From contig JAMWFC010000049.1 of the NCBI GenBank assembly GCA_027475525.1, positions 1,241,297 to 1,305,296 on the forward strand: a DNA stretch of 64,000 nucleotides, given 5' to 3'. Of this stretch, positions 20,861-31,354 are shown one piece after another; positions within the stretch are counted from its first letter, which is position 1; every line of letters begins with the position of its first letter. Made by a program: the position numbers and the translations under genes. The notes under the pieces are model-generated. The model was not told the DNA's origin. It worked only from the letters and a program-made list of their open reading frames with translations, and made no database searches. This DNA is from Macrolepiota albuminosa (taxonomy: Eukaryota; Basidiomycota; Agaricomycetes; Agaricales; Agaricaceae).

Positions 20861-22629
20861 GTGATGAGGATCATGGAGATGAAGCGCTTATCTTGGACTA
20901 TAACCATCAGACTGGGCAAGTAAACTTTATATCATATACCCCTTTAGCCCATGAAATCTTGAATTCTTCTTCGTCGCTTACTAGTGAAGCGTTATCCTAC
21001 TTATACCTCACTGCGTCAGATATTACTGAAAACCTTTCAACAGACACTTATTTTGTTTCTACTCCCGACTCTAAAGAACCTTTGATATCAGGTTTCGCTA
21101 GAAACCATGACTCTATTTATAATACGTTTGCTAACAATAGTACCCCTAAGCGCAAAGGGGTTCAGGTCAAGAAGAAATATAAACCCGTAGCGCTTAAAAC
21201 AAAACCGGTAGCGAGCGCTGTACCCGAGGAATTTCGCATCGAAAGAAAAATAATAGGCGACCCTTTGGCTACCCTGCCAAAACTCGACCCAAATCCACTA
21301 CCCTTCGAACCAACAGGACGATTTACAGAAGAATGAAAGGCGCTATTTCTTAGCGCCCACGATACCGGCTTCCTCTCGACAGAAGAGATGAACGTATTAG
21401 TCGACATCATGCAAAAACAGAATGAGGCTTTCGCATGGGAAGACTCAGAACGTGGTAAACTTAGGACTGACTTCTCTCCACCAGTGGTCATACCAACCAT
21501 ACCGCACATACCCTGGACTGAGCATAACCGACCCATACCCCCAGGCATCGAAGCCGAAGTCTGCCAAATTATTCGCTCCAAGATAGCGGCAGGTGTATAC
21601 AAGCCTTCTAATTTGGCCTACCGCTCGAGGTGGTTCTGCGTACTAAAGAAAAACGGGAAGCTACGTATAGTTCACAGCCTAGAACCGCTAAACAAAGTCA
21701 CCATTTGTCATTCAGGGGTACCGCCATTTCCCGATCACGTCGCTGAATCTTTCGCGGGACGAATATGTGGCGCTACCCTGGATTTGTATGTAGGCTATGA
21801 CGAGCGCTTAATCCATCCTTCCTCTCGCGACTTGACGACATTTCAAACACCGTTTGGGGCGCTACGACTAGTCACACTTCCTATGGGATGGACAAACTCG
21901 GTACCGATATTTCACGACGATATTACGTTTATCCTACAGCCCGAAATACCCCACCATGTGCTCAGTTTCATAGACGACGTAGGAGTTAAAGGCCCAAAGG
22001 ATTGGCGATTGGTAGATGGCAAGCCCGAAGTTCACCCGGAAAATCCTAATATTCGCATGGCGCTATGGGACTTCTTTCAACTGGTTAACCGAGTACTTCA
22101 GCGCATGAAGTATTGTGGCGGGACATTTTCAGGGCACAAGCTCGTTCTTTGCGCACCGCAGTTTAAAATTTTGGGGCACGTTTGCACGCCAGAAGGCAGG
22201 ATTCCAGAAAAGAGCTGATTAGCGCTGTTGGAGAAATGGGGGGTCTGTCATAACCTCTCGGAAGTTCGCGCGTTCTTGGGCACTGTAGGGGTGCTGCGCA
22301 TGTTCATACACCATTTTTCTCATCGCGCAAATGCCCTTAATCGCCTAACCCATTCAGGGGTCCCCTTCAAATTTGGACCCGATCAAATCAATGCCCAGAA
22401 GGACTTAGTAAAGACGCTACAGGAAGCGAAACCATTGGTACCCATCAACTATACTACCGCTGATCCCGTTATACTTGCCATTGACACTTCCTATATCGCC
22501 GTTGGCTTCTTCTTATGCCAGTGTGATAGCACAAACCGGAAAATCAGGCGCTACAATCGCTTCGGATCGATTACCCTTAACGATCGAGAATCGCGCTACA
22601 GTCAGCTAACAATGCTTAGGCTATGCTAA
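20833..22629 (+). pseudogene. Gypsy-B reverse transcriptase and partial RNase H
   Basis: Frames 20833-21336, 21388-22218 and 22228-22629 are collinear with Gypsy-C pol. They include the RT fingers (WFCVLKKNGKLRIVHSLEP), palm (DLYVGYDER, FIDDVGVKGP with both active-site Asp) and the start of RNase H (VILAIDTSYIAVGFF, GSITLNDRESRYSQ). TGA codons at 21334 and 22216 interrupt the frame, and the sequence stops within RNase H at 22629, where the LTR-side remnant begins. Integrase is deleted. Confidence 0.88.
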
Positions 22630-23085
22630 GCTTACCGTGTTCTTGCCACTAACATTGCCGTGTTTGCTTACCGCTTCTTCATAGGCGCTTCACCTTGGCG
22701 CTTTATACTTGCCGACTCCCCTTACCGACTTTTCCCCATTTTCACAGATGCGTTCTCTGGGACCTGCCCAGAACTCCCTCATCACTTTAGCGTGCCCAAC
22801 GCAAGCTTTTGGTACGGTAACACTATTAATATATTTGTTACTGACCAAACTTTGGGCGTCATCACTGTGCTACTCGCCTTTTCTTCTATATCTTTTTGTA
22901 AACTATGACGCTTACCATTTGCCAGGTAGTACACGAGGCGCTATCCTCTAGCGCATCGTTTTATCACCTTTGCTTGAGCACACTGGGACTTTGTCAGGAC
23001 TCCTCATAACTACGCATGCCAAGCGCTGGAGACGGCGTTGTACTGTGTATACGTCTAGCGCACCCAACTACAGTTGGCATCATCA
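22630..23085 (+). repeat. Gypsy-B 3' region and 3' LTR remnant
   Basis: From about 22885 the sequence aligns by eye with 17985-18183, with many differences. It ends CATCATCA next to kinase coding sequence. Bases 22630-22880 are noncoding and resemble no other LTR copy in the window well enough to assign. Confidence 0.65.
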
Positions 23086-23727
23086 CTGACAAAGTTACAA
23101 AGTTCCTCACCACACAGATACTTGACGGACTCGCTTACCTACATTCAAACTATATCATTCATTAGGTGAGTGATGTCTAAATTTTCTGACAAGGTGCACA
23201 CCCATCATTCTTTTTACAGGATCTGAGGGCTAAGAACATCTCCATTCAGCAAGACAGCATCTGCAAAATATCCGATTTTTCCATCCCCAAACTTGCAGAT
23301 GATGGAGGTCAAGTCTTTACTGTGTTACAAGTCTGAATAGCACTCTGAGGTCATCACCCTCAAAATCTATGGTGGAGGATACACAAGCAAGGTTGATATA
23401 TGGAGTCTCAGTTGTCTCATTCTAGTAATGTGGTCTAGCGGTCACTCATGGACTGGCCTAGATGCCTCAAAAGTCATGAAAATGGTATGTTCTTGCTTCC
23501 CTCCAGTAAGTTTTAATTCCAGACAGTTGTCTGATGTGTTGCCCCTGCCATTGCCAGACGGCCTCATGCTCTCACAAAAGGCAAGGGATCTTTATGATAA
23601 ATATTTCATTGTGTGCAGTTCAGCCTCCTATAATTCTTGTCTTGTTGATGAATTTGTTACAGAGATCTTGCCTCTTGCCCTTCAGCATCCAATCTCAGAG
23701 CCCACTGTTATCTCACTTGCCAGATAA
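23086..23727 (+). pseudogene. Protein kinase domain fragment (STE/MAPKKK-like)
   Basis: Directly after the LTR the plus strand encodes subdomain VIb-IX pieces of a kinase: QILDGLAYLHS-YIIH, then an intron (23166-23219, GTGAGT...CTGAC...ACAG), DLRAKNIS...CKISDFS (the DFG position reads DFS), and YTSKVDIWSLSCLILVMWS-G. The second exon ends at a GTATGT donor near 23485. The HRD arginine position is a stop and the activation loop is frame-shifted, so it is dead. The pattern best fits Ste11/Bck1-type MAPKKKs. The N-terminal lobe is missing because transposons replaced it. Confidence 0.6.
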
Positions 23728-25770
23728 CTGGATATTCAGTCTTTCAGCAAGTCAAATGTCTGGAGGGCCATCCCACGTCACAACTCAACTTGCTACACCA
23801 ATTATGCCCATGGTAGTTGTTGATAAAGCCTCTCAATGATTTGGCTTGCATGGGTTCCCCAGTACTTGTCTTCTGGACTATGGCCTTCAGAATGGCTTCA
23901 GAAGGATACTTTGGATCTCTTGCAGTATATCAGTCAATCCAAGTATAATTTTCAAATGCAAAAAGAAAACTTCTTGTAGGTCAAGAGCTGTCTGCTATTT
24001 CCCATAGATGTATCACAATCTTTTAGGTCATGTTCTTACAAATTTGCTAATAGCTCATCAAAGGGGGTGTGTTTTCTAGTGGAAGCAGGGTGTTGTCATA
24101 AGAAATTACCTGAGGACTGCAGAGCCCAGTTGAAAGAGATGGGAGAACTTGAGAGTTTTGAGATTCTGCTGTTTAAGATTCATTCAGGGAATGTTGCAAG
24201 TATTCAATAAAGACAGTGTCATTCTGTGGCAAAGCAAGCGATTAGGTAGACCTTTGATAACCAAGTTGTCAGGATACCCAGAAATTGAATTAAGCATCAA
24301 ATGAACATCAACTCACCAGTCAGAGTACGTCTGCTTATCAAAAATCCCATGCTGCATTCCGTCATCTCATTAACCAATGCTGCTTCAAGCTTGTCTTCAG
24401 AATACAAGCACAAGCTTGGATCAAATGGTTCTGAAGCTCTTGCTCTTGCACGCTGAAACAAAATAGACATTCAATGTCAAAGCTGATGTGGGAGAAACAT
24501 CAGGAACGCAAAAGTGTATGTGCGGTTGATGAGAATTATGCTATGCTATGCACTCTGGGTCATTTGGATTGGTGTCCTTGTAAACTGGGAGAGCTGGCTC
24601 ATCAGGGTTCAAGCTCAAGAACATGTCACAATCGAATGTGAACAAACCAACAGGTGAATCTTGAGACATTTTCATTTCTTCAGATTTTGGGGAGTGAGAG
24701 GGGTGCTGGTGCTATCTGTTGTATAGTGAGTCATTATGCATAAGTTGTAATATACAAGAATAGGCCGCCTGAAGACTTTGTTAGAGATGGCGGTAGCAAA
24801 GAATGTAGTGGCCAGACACCACATATGAGAAATCAGGATTGTTTCCTCCCTTAATTGTCTATTGGAAGACACACAGTAGAGAAGGCATAAATTGAATATT
24901 GAGGGTATATGTAACCCCAGCAAGCACTCAACTATTTTCTTGTTATCAATAGACACCTACCTATTATGTATAAATGTATCCAGCATTTTGAGATAGCACT
25001 TGCAATATTTGACTGTAATTAGAAAACAAAATTGCTGGAAACTTTCCACTGAAATGAAACCACCTGGCCTTGAGCAGCAACAAGAGTCAAGTTACCTGCA
25101 AGGAGGAAAATTATAGATAATTATAGCAAAAAAAATAGTTCAGAAAAGAATTGCAAAACATGCCTCATTGTCTTCCAGAGGTAGGCGCAGTGCATTGCTA
25201 TGGCAGCCAACTGTTGGGAGGGAAAAAATGTAAGTAAAAGGGCCTATACAAGGAAGGCAGTGTTGAGATTGATGCCAAAAAATATGAAACTGTGAGACAT
25301 TGGTAGATATGACAAAAGACATGATTTTACAATAAATTATAAGAAAGTAGTCAAACTTACATCCATGGTCAGCTATTCATAGTGATGATGCAAGTTGTGT
25401 GGAGCTTTTTGAATGTGCAGAAAGACAGTTTTATATGTGAAGTTATCAAGGATGCTGACTTGACTAACACTTCAGGAAAGAATTCAAATTTCTATTTTTA
25501 GAATAGTTAGAATATATTATACAAAATAAATCAGGTTCTTATCAAGAACAATTGACATGTAATTCTCAGACATGTTCAAATTTATTACCTTAACAGAAAA
25601 AGTATGAGGAATTTTATATCATATAACATGATAAAAGCCTGATTACTTGAAAGCAGAAACTTGAGTCAAGTGATGATGTGCAACTGAGAAAATTGATTAA
25701 CTCATAAGAGGATGAAAAGACATAAACTCAAGTGTAAAAAAATATGTGAGAAAGTAGTGATGTGATGTTT
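23728..25770. other. AT-rich, CpG-poor stretch, no confident gene
   Basis: On the minus strand, two possible exons read MSQDSPVGLFTFDCDMFLS... (24669-24540) and ...FDPSLCLYSEDKLEAALV... (about 24450-24320), separated by a plausible intron. They could be remnants of an unrecognised gene, but later frames contain stops. The rest is low-complexity AT-rich DNA in which I see nothing. Confidence 0.25.
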
Positions 25771-26269
25771 TGTAAGGGCAACCTCTAGAGGCTGTGGCTC
25801 AGTCACACAGCTGGCAGAGGAAGATCCAAAGTGTATTAGAATATATACTGACAATATCAAGGTAGCTACTCACCTGACAGAGGGAGATCCAAAGAGAACA
25901 AGTCTAGGGATTCCCTATGCCAGGTTGGATGCTTCTGGGGCCTCTGAAGCGTGGGAAACAACTGTACAGTACAACAAAACCTTAAAAACTCGAAAATTGC
26001 CTACACAAACACTTGTACAAATAAGGGGCAAACTCTGGCAAACTCTGGCTTATATAAGCAGTCTGGAAGCGGTGCTGAGTAGGCCCACACTTGTCTGAAT
26101 GGTGGCTAAAGAACCAGAGCATCTCAAGGGCTGAGAGTGGTACTGACAGATAGTGTTGAAAGAATAGAAACAGTAAAATGAAATAATGTCAGAAGAAATA
26201 AGAGAATGAATGGAAGGAGAGTGAAGATATAAGGAGTGAGAAAAGGAAGAAATGAGGAGTCCCTTGACA
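25771..26269 (-). repeat. LTR of the Gypsy-D family, with a stub of internal sequence
   Basis: A TGTAAGG...TTGACA LTR of 499 bp is very similar to 26660-27157 and to the split LTR at 30089-41430. Bases 26270-26310 (TCACCCCCCCTCTAGAG...) match the internal sequence next to the Gypsy-D 3' LTR at 48190, including the purine-tract complement. It is therefore the 3' LTR of a mostly deleted element. Confidence 0.78.
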
Positions 26270-26299
26270 TCACCCCCCCTCTAGAGCGTGGTGTCTTAT

Positions 26300-26375
26300 A
26301 TGTAGATCAAGTCTGCTTTGTAAGGGTATTGCTTTTCTGGAAAGCCCCCAACTCAGCAGAACCTGACACAAACAG
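26300..26375 (+). repeat. Fragment of a fossil Gypsy-A-type LTR
   Basis: The reverse complement starts TGTCAGGTTCTGCTGAG and continues like 28331-28395, the old Gypsy-A-type LTR. Only the terminal 75 bp are present. Confidence 0.55.
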
Positions 26376-26659
26376 TCTTTACATAACAGCAAAAATTGAT
26401 GACCTTTTTCCCACACTAACACAAGCTATTGCTTATTAAGTGTCTGGACATACTATTGCTTACACAAGCATCTGGCAGTCTAATAAATTACATGATGGCA
26501 AAAATTGAAGACATTTTTCCCATACTGACACAGGCTTGGACTCTATATGGACTTTCTTGACCAAGAGGTAAAGAAATACCTCCAGAGAAAGCAGAGTCAA
26601 GGATCCCAAGTATCCTTGGTCAGGCCTTCTCCTGCCTTAAAGGTTAGTGAGCCTTTGCT

Positions 26660-27157
26660 TATAAGAGCAACCTCTAGAGGCTGTGGCTCAGTCACACAGC
26701 TGCCAGAGAGAGATCCAAAGTGTATTAGAATATATACTGACAATATCATGATAACTACTCACCTGGCAGAAGGAGATCCAAAGAGAACAAGTCTAGGAAT
26801 TCCCTATGCAAGGTTGAATGCTTCTGGGGCCTCTGAAGCATGGAAAACAACTGTACAGTACAACAAAACTTTAAAAACTCAAAAATTGCCTACACAAACA
26901 ATTGCACAAATAAGGGGCAAACTCTGGCAAACTCTGGCTTATGTAAGTAGTCTGGAAGCAGTGCTGAGGGGCCCATACTTGTCTGAATGGTAGCTAAAGA
27001 ACCAGAGCACCTCAAGGGCTGAGAATAGTACTAACAGATAGTATTAAAAGAATAAAAGCAGTAAAATGAGATAATGTCAGAAGAAATAAGAGAATGAATG
27101 AAAGGAGAGTGAAAAGATAAGGAGTGAAGGAAGGAAGGAATGAGAAGTCCCCTGACA
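26660..27157 (-). repeat. Solo LTR of the Gypsy-D family
   Basis: A complete 498-bp LTR (start mutated to TATAAG, end CTGACA) is flanked on both sides by TTGCT (26655-26659 and 27158-27162). A solo LTR with a target duplication shows that LTR-LTR recombination removed the internal part. Confidence 0.85.
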
Positions 27158-27334
27158 TTGCTGTTGTTGCCAGTGAACAAAGCATTTACCTTACCTCAGG
27201 CTCTATAGCAGCCTGGAGAGACACTGCAAGTGTTTGCAGCTTAACAAGCTATTATAGACTATCAGCAGAATATAGCAGCAAGTGTGATCACCCTTAACAA
27301 TGCTATATCCACTCAAGGGGAATTCACTTTTACA

Positions 27335-27488
27335 GTGGAACCCACTCATGAACCCAGTCATTATATTGAATCATCTAGGTGTGCACTGATGTGAGATGAC
27401 CAAGTCATATAGTGGAACCCACTCATGAACCCAGTCATTATATTGAATCATCTAGGTGGGCACTAATGTGAGATGACCAAGTCATCCT
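27335..27488. repeat. 77-bp tandem duplication
   Basis: Two adjacent units start GTGGAACCCACTCATGAACC and differ at only a few bases. There is no coding content. Confidence 0.85.
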
Positions 27489-27879
27489 ACAGCAGTTCTG
27501 CAATGGAGATATAAAGGACTACACTGCAGCTGGCTACCTTTGTACTGGTCTTTGTGACAAAGATAGCCAGTCAGGGTGTATTACCACTTGTCACATGCAC
27601 TGCAATAAATACCCATGCAAGTTCCTCCATTTTATCCTTCTCCAGTAATTTCTAGAGTTTTAAATGAATCAACTTAATGATGCTAGCAAGCCAATAAATG
27701 GATAATTTACCAGGGCTTACTACAAGTCAGTATGGTTAGGTCAGTAAATTCATTTGATCTGTTCATCTGCTCATGGACAGGACACAGGTCCACTGAACTT
27801 GCTTCTTCTTTTTCAACCCAGCACCATTTCTACTAAAATATTTGTCATTTTTACACAGGTCAGCTTCTGTCCACTGATG

Positions 27880-28330
27880 TCAGCTGGCTCACATGCTGAC
27901 ATCCACTACCATTTGCTGGCATGCTAGTAGACAGCAGATACTCACACACCTTCTTCTGCCCTTCTCTCTCTTTCTTCTCTCCACTCCCCAAACTACCAGA
28001 CATGCTACTCTGCTTCTCTCCTCCCCCCCCCCTGACCTAATGTCTGATGTCTGCTATGTCTGCTGGCATGCCAGTGGACATCCACACCCTACCCCATTCC
28101 CCTTCTTCCTCCTTTTCCCCACCTTCATCTCTCTTCCGCCACCTCCCATGCTCCTCCAGATGCCACCCCATGCAGTAGACACCCATGCACCCTCTTTCCT
28201 TCCCTCCCACCCTGATGCTGGGTGATGCTGGACAATGCCAGACAATGCCAGACAATGCCAGGGATTGCTGATGGATGCCAGCAGATAGCTGATAAATGCT
28301 GACAGATTTCAATGGATGCCAGCTAATGGC
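27880..28330. repeat. Pyrimidine-rich repeat with CTGGCATGCCAG-type palindromes
   Basis: A CT-rich stretch on the plus strand contains GCTGGCATGC near 27915 and 28065, and three tandem copies of GACAATGCCA near 28230-28258. No open frame is credible. It could be the end of an unrecognised repeat lying against the LTR at 28331. Confidence 0.35.
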
Positions 28331-28840
28331 TGTCAGGTTCTGCTGAGTTGGAGGCTTCCCAGAAAAGCAATGCCCTTATGAGATGGACTTGATCTACATG
28401 TACTCAGATGTCTGGAACTCTGGACTTAGCTCCAGGGTTCAAGATGCAAACAGGAGATTCCTGGGATAAGGAACTTAGTCTGGGGATTGGGTAAAGTTGA
28501 AAAGAATTAAAGGGTTAGAGTCGAGTCGAGAACTGGAAATTCTAGGATGAGACCTGGTTAGCAAAGTTTAAGTCACAAAGTGCATACCAATCTTAAGAGC
28601 ATGTGAACAAATTGAGCATGCCAGTTGAAGTATGCCAGCCAAGCGTATCAGTCAGTGTGCACCAGTCAATAAAAAGGGCATGCAAACAATCAAATGTAAT
28701 ATCAAGACTAGCAAATACAAGTATAAGTACTATGGGGTTCTGGAATGTCTGGGATGTCTGAGGCAAGTTCTGGAAGGCATTGAGTAATGGGAAGAGAACT
28801 GTATACTGGGGATCATGCATGTAAGGCCTGTAAGCCCCTG
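28331..28840 (-). repeat. Fossil Gypsy-A-type LTR
   Basis: The sequence follows the Gypsy-A LTR from its TGTCAGG end through GTAATATCAAGACTAGCAAA and on to GTATACTGGG, but most CpG sites have become TpG or CpA. The last roughly 280 bp of the LTR are missing. The 13-nt self-priming core at 28697-28709 is unchanged. Confidence 0.8.
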
Positions 28841-28861
28841 TAAAATATCTGTTCATCTGCT

Positions 28862-29064
28862 TGCTAGCATTATTAAGTTGATCTATTCAAAACTCTGGAA
28901 AGGCTGGTTATCTTTTTTACAAAGACCAGCACAAAGATAGTTAGCCACAGTGCATCATCAACTTGTCACATGCACTGGAAGAAACATATGCACAAATACG
29001 TCCTATTTAATTTCTCTGCAGAAATCTCTGGAGTTTTGAATGGGTCAAACTAATGACACCAGCA
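28862..29064. mobile_element. MITE, internally deleted copy
   Basis: The element starts TGCTAGCATTATTAAG and ends with the inverted equivalent, followed by GACGTCAG. The same inverted ends and following bases occur at 47425-47704, where the copy is longer. It has no coding content. Confidence 0.6.
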
Positions 29065-29084
29065 GACGTCAGTGGCCTGCCACT

Positions 29085-29190
29085 ATTATATAATGTGCAC
29101 TAGTGGAAGTCAAACCCACTTTTTGTGCATAATATGAAATATCAATTTATCAATATTCCATTATACAACAGGTGCTTACTACAATTCAAC
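29085..29190 (-). repeat. tRNA-like SINE fragment
   Basis: Read on the minus strand, a box-A-like TGTTGTATAATGG is followed by a box-B-like GGTTTGACTTCC about 55 bases on. It resembles the tandem units at 29365-29830 and sits next to the MITE, as at 47730. Confidence 0.45.
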
Positions 29191-29364
29191 ACAGTGTACA
29201 TATAGTGCACAAATAGATCCATACAGTATTTGAATGGATAGTATTATCAATTTTTACTTGTAATAAATTGACAGAGGCCAGAAGGAGTCCACTGAAGTAG
29301 TATCCTGTATATAAGGTGTAGCAGAATGTTAGACTGATATTAATTTACACTATAGCCTGTACAG

Positions 29365-29830
29365 TAAGCATCTGTGATGTAGTGGAATATTCCCAATTGG
29401 TATTTCTTATATCTTGTAGTAGGCAGGTTTGACTGCCACTAGTGCATTGATATTGAACTGTCAGTAACTTTTGACTTGCTTAGCTAATTGTTATTTACTA
29501 TACATAGAATATTAGACTGATATTTATTTACATATAGCAGTATTCTGTAGTCATCTCTGGTATAGTGGAATATTATCAATGTGTATTCATTGTGTCTTGC
29601 AGTTGGCAGGTTCAACTCCCACAAGTGCATTGATATCAAACTGTCTAGAATTTTTGACCTGCTTAGCTGATTGTTATTTACTACACATGAAATATTAGAC
29701 TGATATTTGTTTACATCATAGCAGTATTCAGTAAGCGTCTATGGTGTAGTGGAATATTATCAATGAGTATTCATTGTGTCTTGCACTAGGCAGATTTGAC
29801 TCCTGCTTAGTGCAATAAACATTAGGACCT
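29365..29830 (+). repeat. Three tandem tRNA-derived repeat units (about 183-bp period)
   Basis: Units beginning near 29371, 29554 and 29738 each contain TGRTGTAGTGGAATATT-type box A sequence and a GGTTYRACTNCC-type box B (29452, 29633, 29817 regions). Each is followed by a shared tail with CTGCTTAGCTAATTGTTATT. This is the layout of a tRNA-derived SINE in tandem. The tRNA-like part does not fold into a convincing functional tRNA, so I do not call tRNA genes. Confidence 0.5.
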
Positions 29831-30195
29831 CTGCATTTTTGACCTGCTTAGCTAATTGTTATTTACTACACAGTATGATAAACAAAGTAAAGTTTGTCAA
29901 GCAATAAATCAAACTTCTTTTGTAATTTAAACAAGGTTATATGATATCTATTTTCAGAACTTGCTTCATGTAAAGTTTTCGTTCATTTTTTTAATCCTCC
30001 ATCCACTATATCTAGTGAAGAACTCCACCAACAGGTCATTAACGCTTATGTTTGAGTATGATTCCTTGCTTGCAGAGGAGACCTGCATTGTAAGGGCAAC
30101 CTCTAGAGGCTGTGGCTCAGTCACACAGCTGGCAGAGAGAGATCCAAAGTGTATTAGAGTATATGCTGACAATATTATAATAACTACTTACCTGG

Positions 30196-31141
30196 TGTAG
30201 TACTTGGTTGCAAGTAGTACTGATAGTTCTGGGGCTTTCTTGAAGTCTTAGAAAGTGACCTCTAATCCACACTGGTGCTTGATGATAAAAACTTGATGTA
30301 TTGGGTGCTTCACAGAATATCAAATATCCTGATGGGCAGAAGAAGGTTCTCAATAAACTCCAGCCTAAGCAGTTCACTCCCTGGGAACCACCGAGCCTTT
30401 GTCTACCAATAGACTTCCAATGAGAGGTGTTCAATAAACTCTAGCCTAAGTGATTCACTCCCTGGGAACCACCGAGCCTTTGCCTATCAATTGCCTGTCT
30501 ATTCTCTACTAAACTTGGGCTATTTATACTGTTTTTCTGGTGCACAGACCACTATCTACACATGACTCTTTTGTTGTCAACTCCCCAGCCTCCAAAACAT
30601 ATTTGATAGTCCAATTTCCCTTTTGGGAGGCATGTTTCGGTGCCACCAGTTCCACCATTCAACTTCTTGTTCCACCATTCCTCCGGATGTCTCTGATTGC
30701 CACTTCCCCATTTGCTTCAGCTCCATTTAGCACGATCCCATTCATAGATCCTTCTTTCCCCTTTTAGCGCTTCCCTGCATTCCATGCTTCTTTTGACATC
30801 CCTCCATGCTTCTTTTCCTTTCCCCTTTCAGTCATGTCAAATCGGGCCTTGTCAGATCTGATCTTGATCTAGATCATCACAAATTGATCCCATTTCGTCA
30901 CTTCTGCCAGCTCCCATGCTTCCCCTCCCCATTACAGTGGTTGGACTATTGTTGAGTGGATAGCTTGAGCTGGTCCCTGCCCTTTGTTCTGTACTGTCTG
31001 TGTATTTATTGGGGTGTTTTTGGAGATATAATTTGTTGAGACTGCTACCAGGAGGCTTACAGTTTTCAGCCTTATGATTAAATGTTTATTTTGACTTCTG
31101 GTGCATGTTGTGTCCCTGACTGCTGGTACAGCGTCGTATCA
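30196..31141 (-). repeat. Gypsy-C 3' LTR (left copy)
   Basis: TGTAGTAC...CGTATCA, 946 bp. It contains a direct repeat of about 90 bp (starting near 30330 and 30423, with the shared core CTCCCTGGGAACCACCGAG). Confidence 0.95.
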
Positions 31142-31155
31142 TCTCCCCCCCACCA
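31142..31155 (-). promoter_or_regulatory. Gypsy-C polypurine tract
   Basis: The minus strand reads GGTGGGGGGGAGA directly against the 3' LTR, the expected plus-strand primer. Confidence 0.75.
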
Positions 31156-31354
31156 AATAAAGACTGTCCTCAGTCATTCACAGTTCCAGATTAGGTTAAG
31201 TCCCATTTCTTTGCCATAATGTCAACATTTTTGTCTGAACCTCCTGTAATGTTGTGAGGTTTCTTTTGCATGTTTTTGCTGCCTCCCCTGTCGCTCCAAA
31301 GGCCATTTAAACCCTCCTTATTGTCCACCACATCCTCACTTCACCATTCCCCCC

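Larger units (their letters stand above)
17951..23085 (+). mobile_element. Gypsy-B: truncated Ty3/Gypsy element lacking integrase
   Basis: The order is LTR remnant, primer-binding site, gag, protease, RT and the beginning of RNase H, then a second diverged LTR remnant ending CATCATCA at 23085. Integrase is absent and both LTRs lack their 5' parts, so it is a deletion derivative. It belongs to the same pol lineage as Gypsy-C: both have the DLYVGYDER and LPMGWTNSVPIFHDD blocks, an (F/Y)IDD active site and the same primer site. GCGCT/AGCGC motifs are very frequent throughout. Confidence 0.88.

Noticed and set aside
24540..24669. Minus-strand exon beginning MSQDSPVGLF as a real gene
   Set aside because: A plausible exon pair exists but the following frames contain stops and no family was recognised; left as a note only.
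28054..28312. Two short minus-strand frames in the pyrimidine-rich repeat
   Set aside because: Low-complexity Gly/Glu/Lys translations arising from simple sequence.
29365..29830. Functional tRNA genes
   Set aside because: Box A and B are present but the acceptor and anticodon arms do not pair convincingly; the repeats fit a SINE better.
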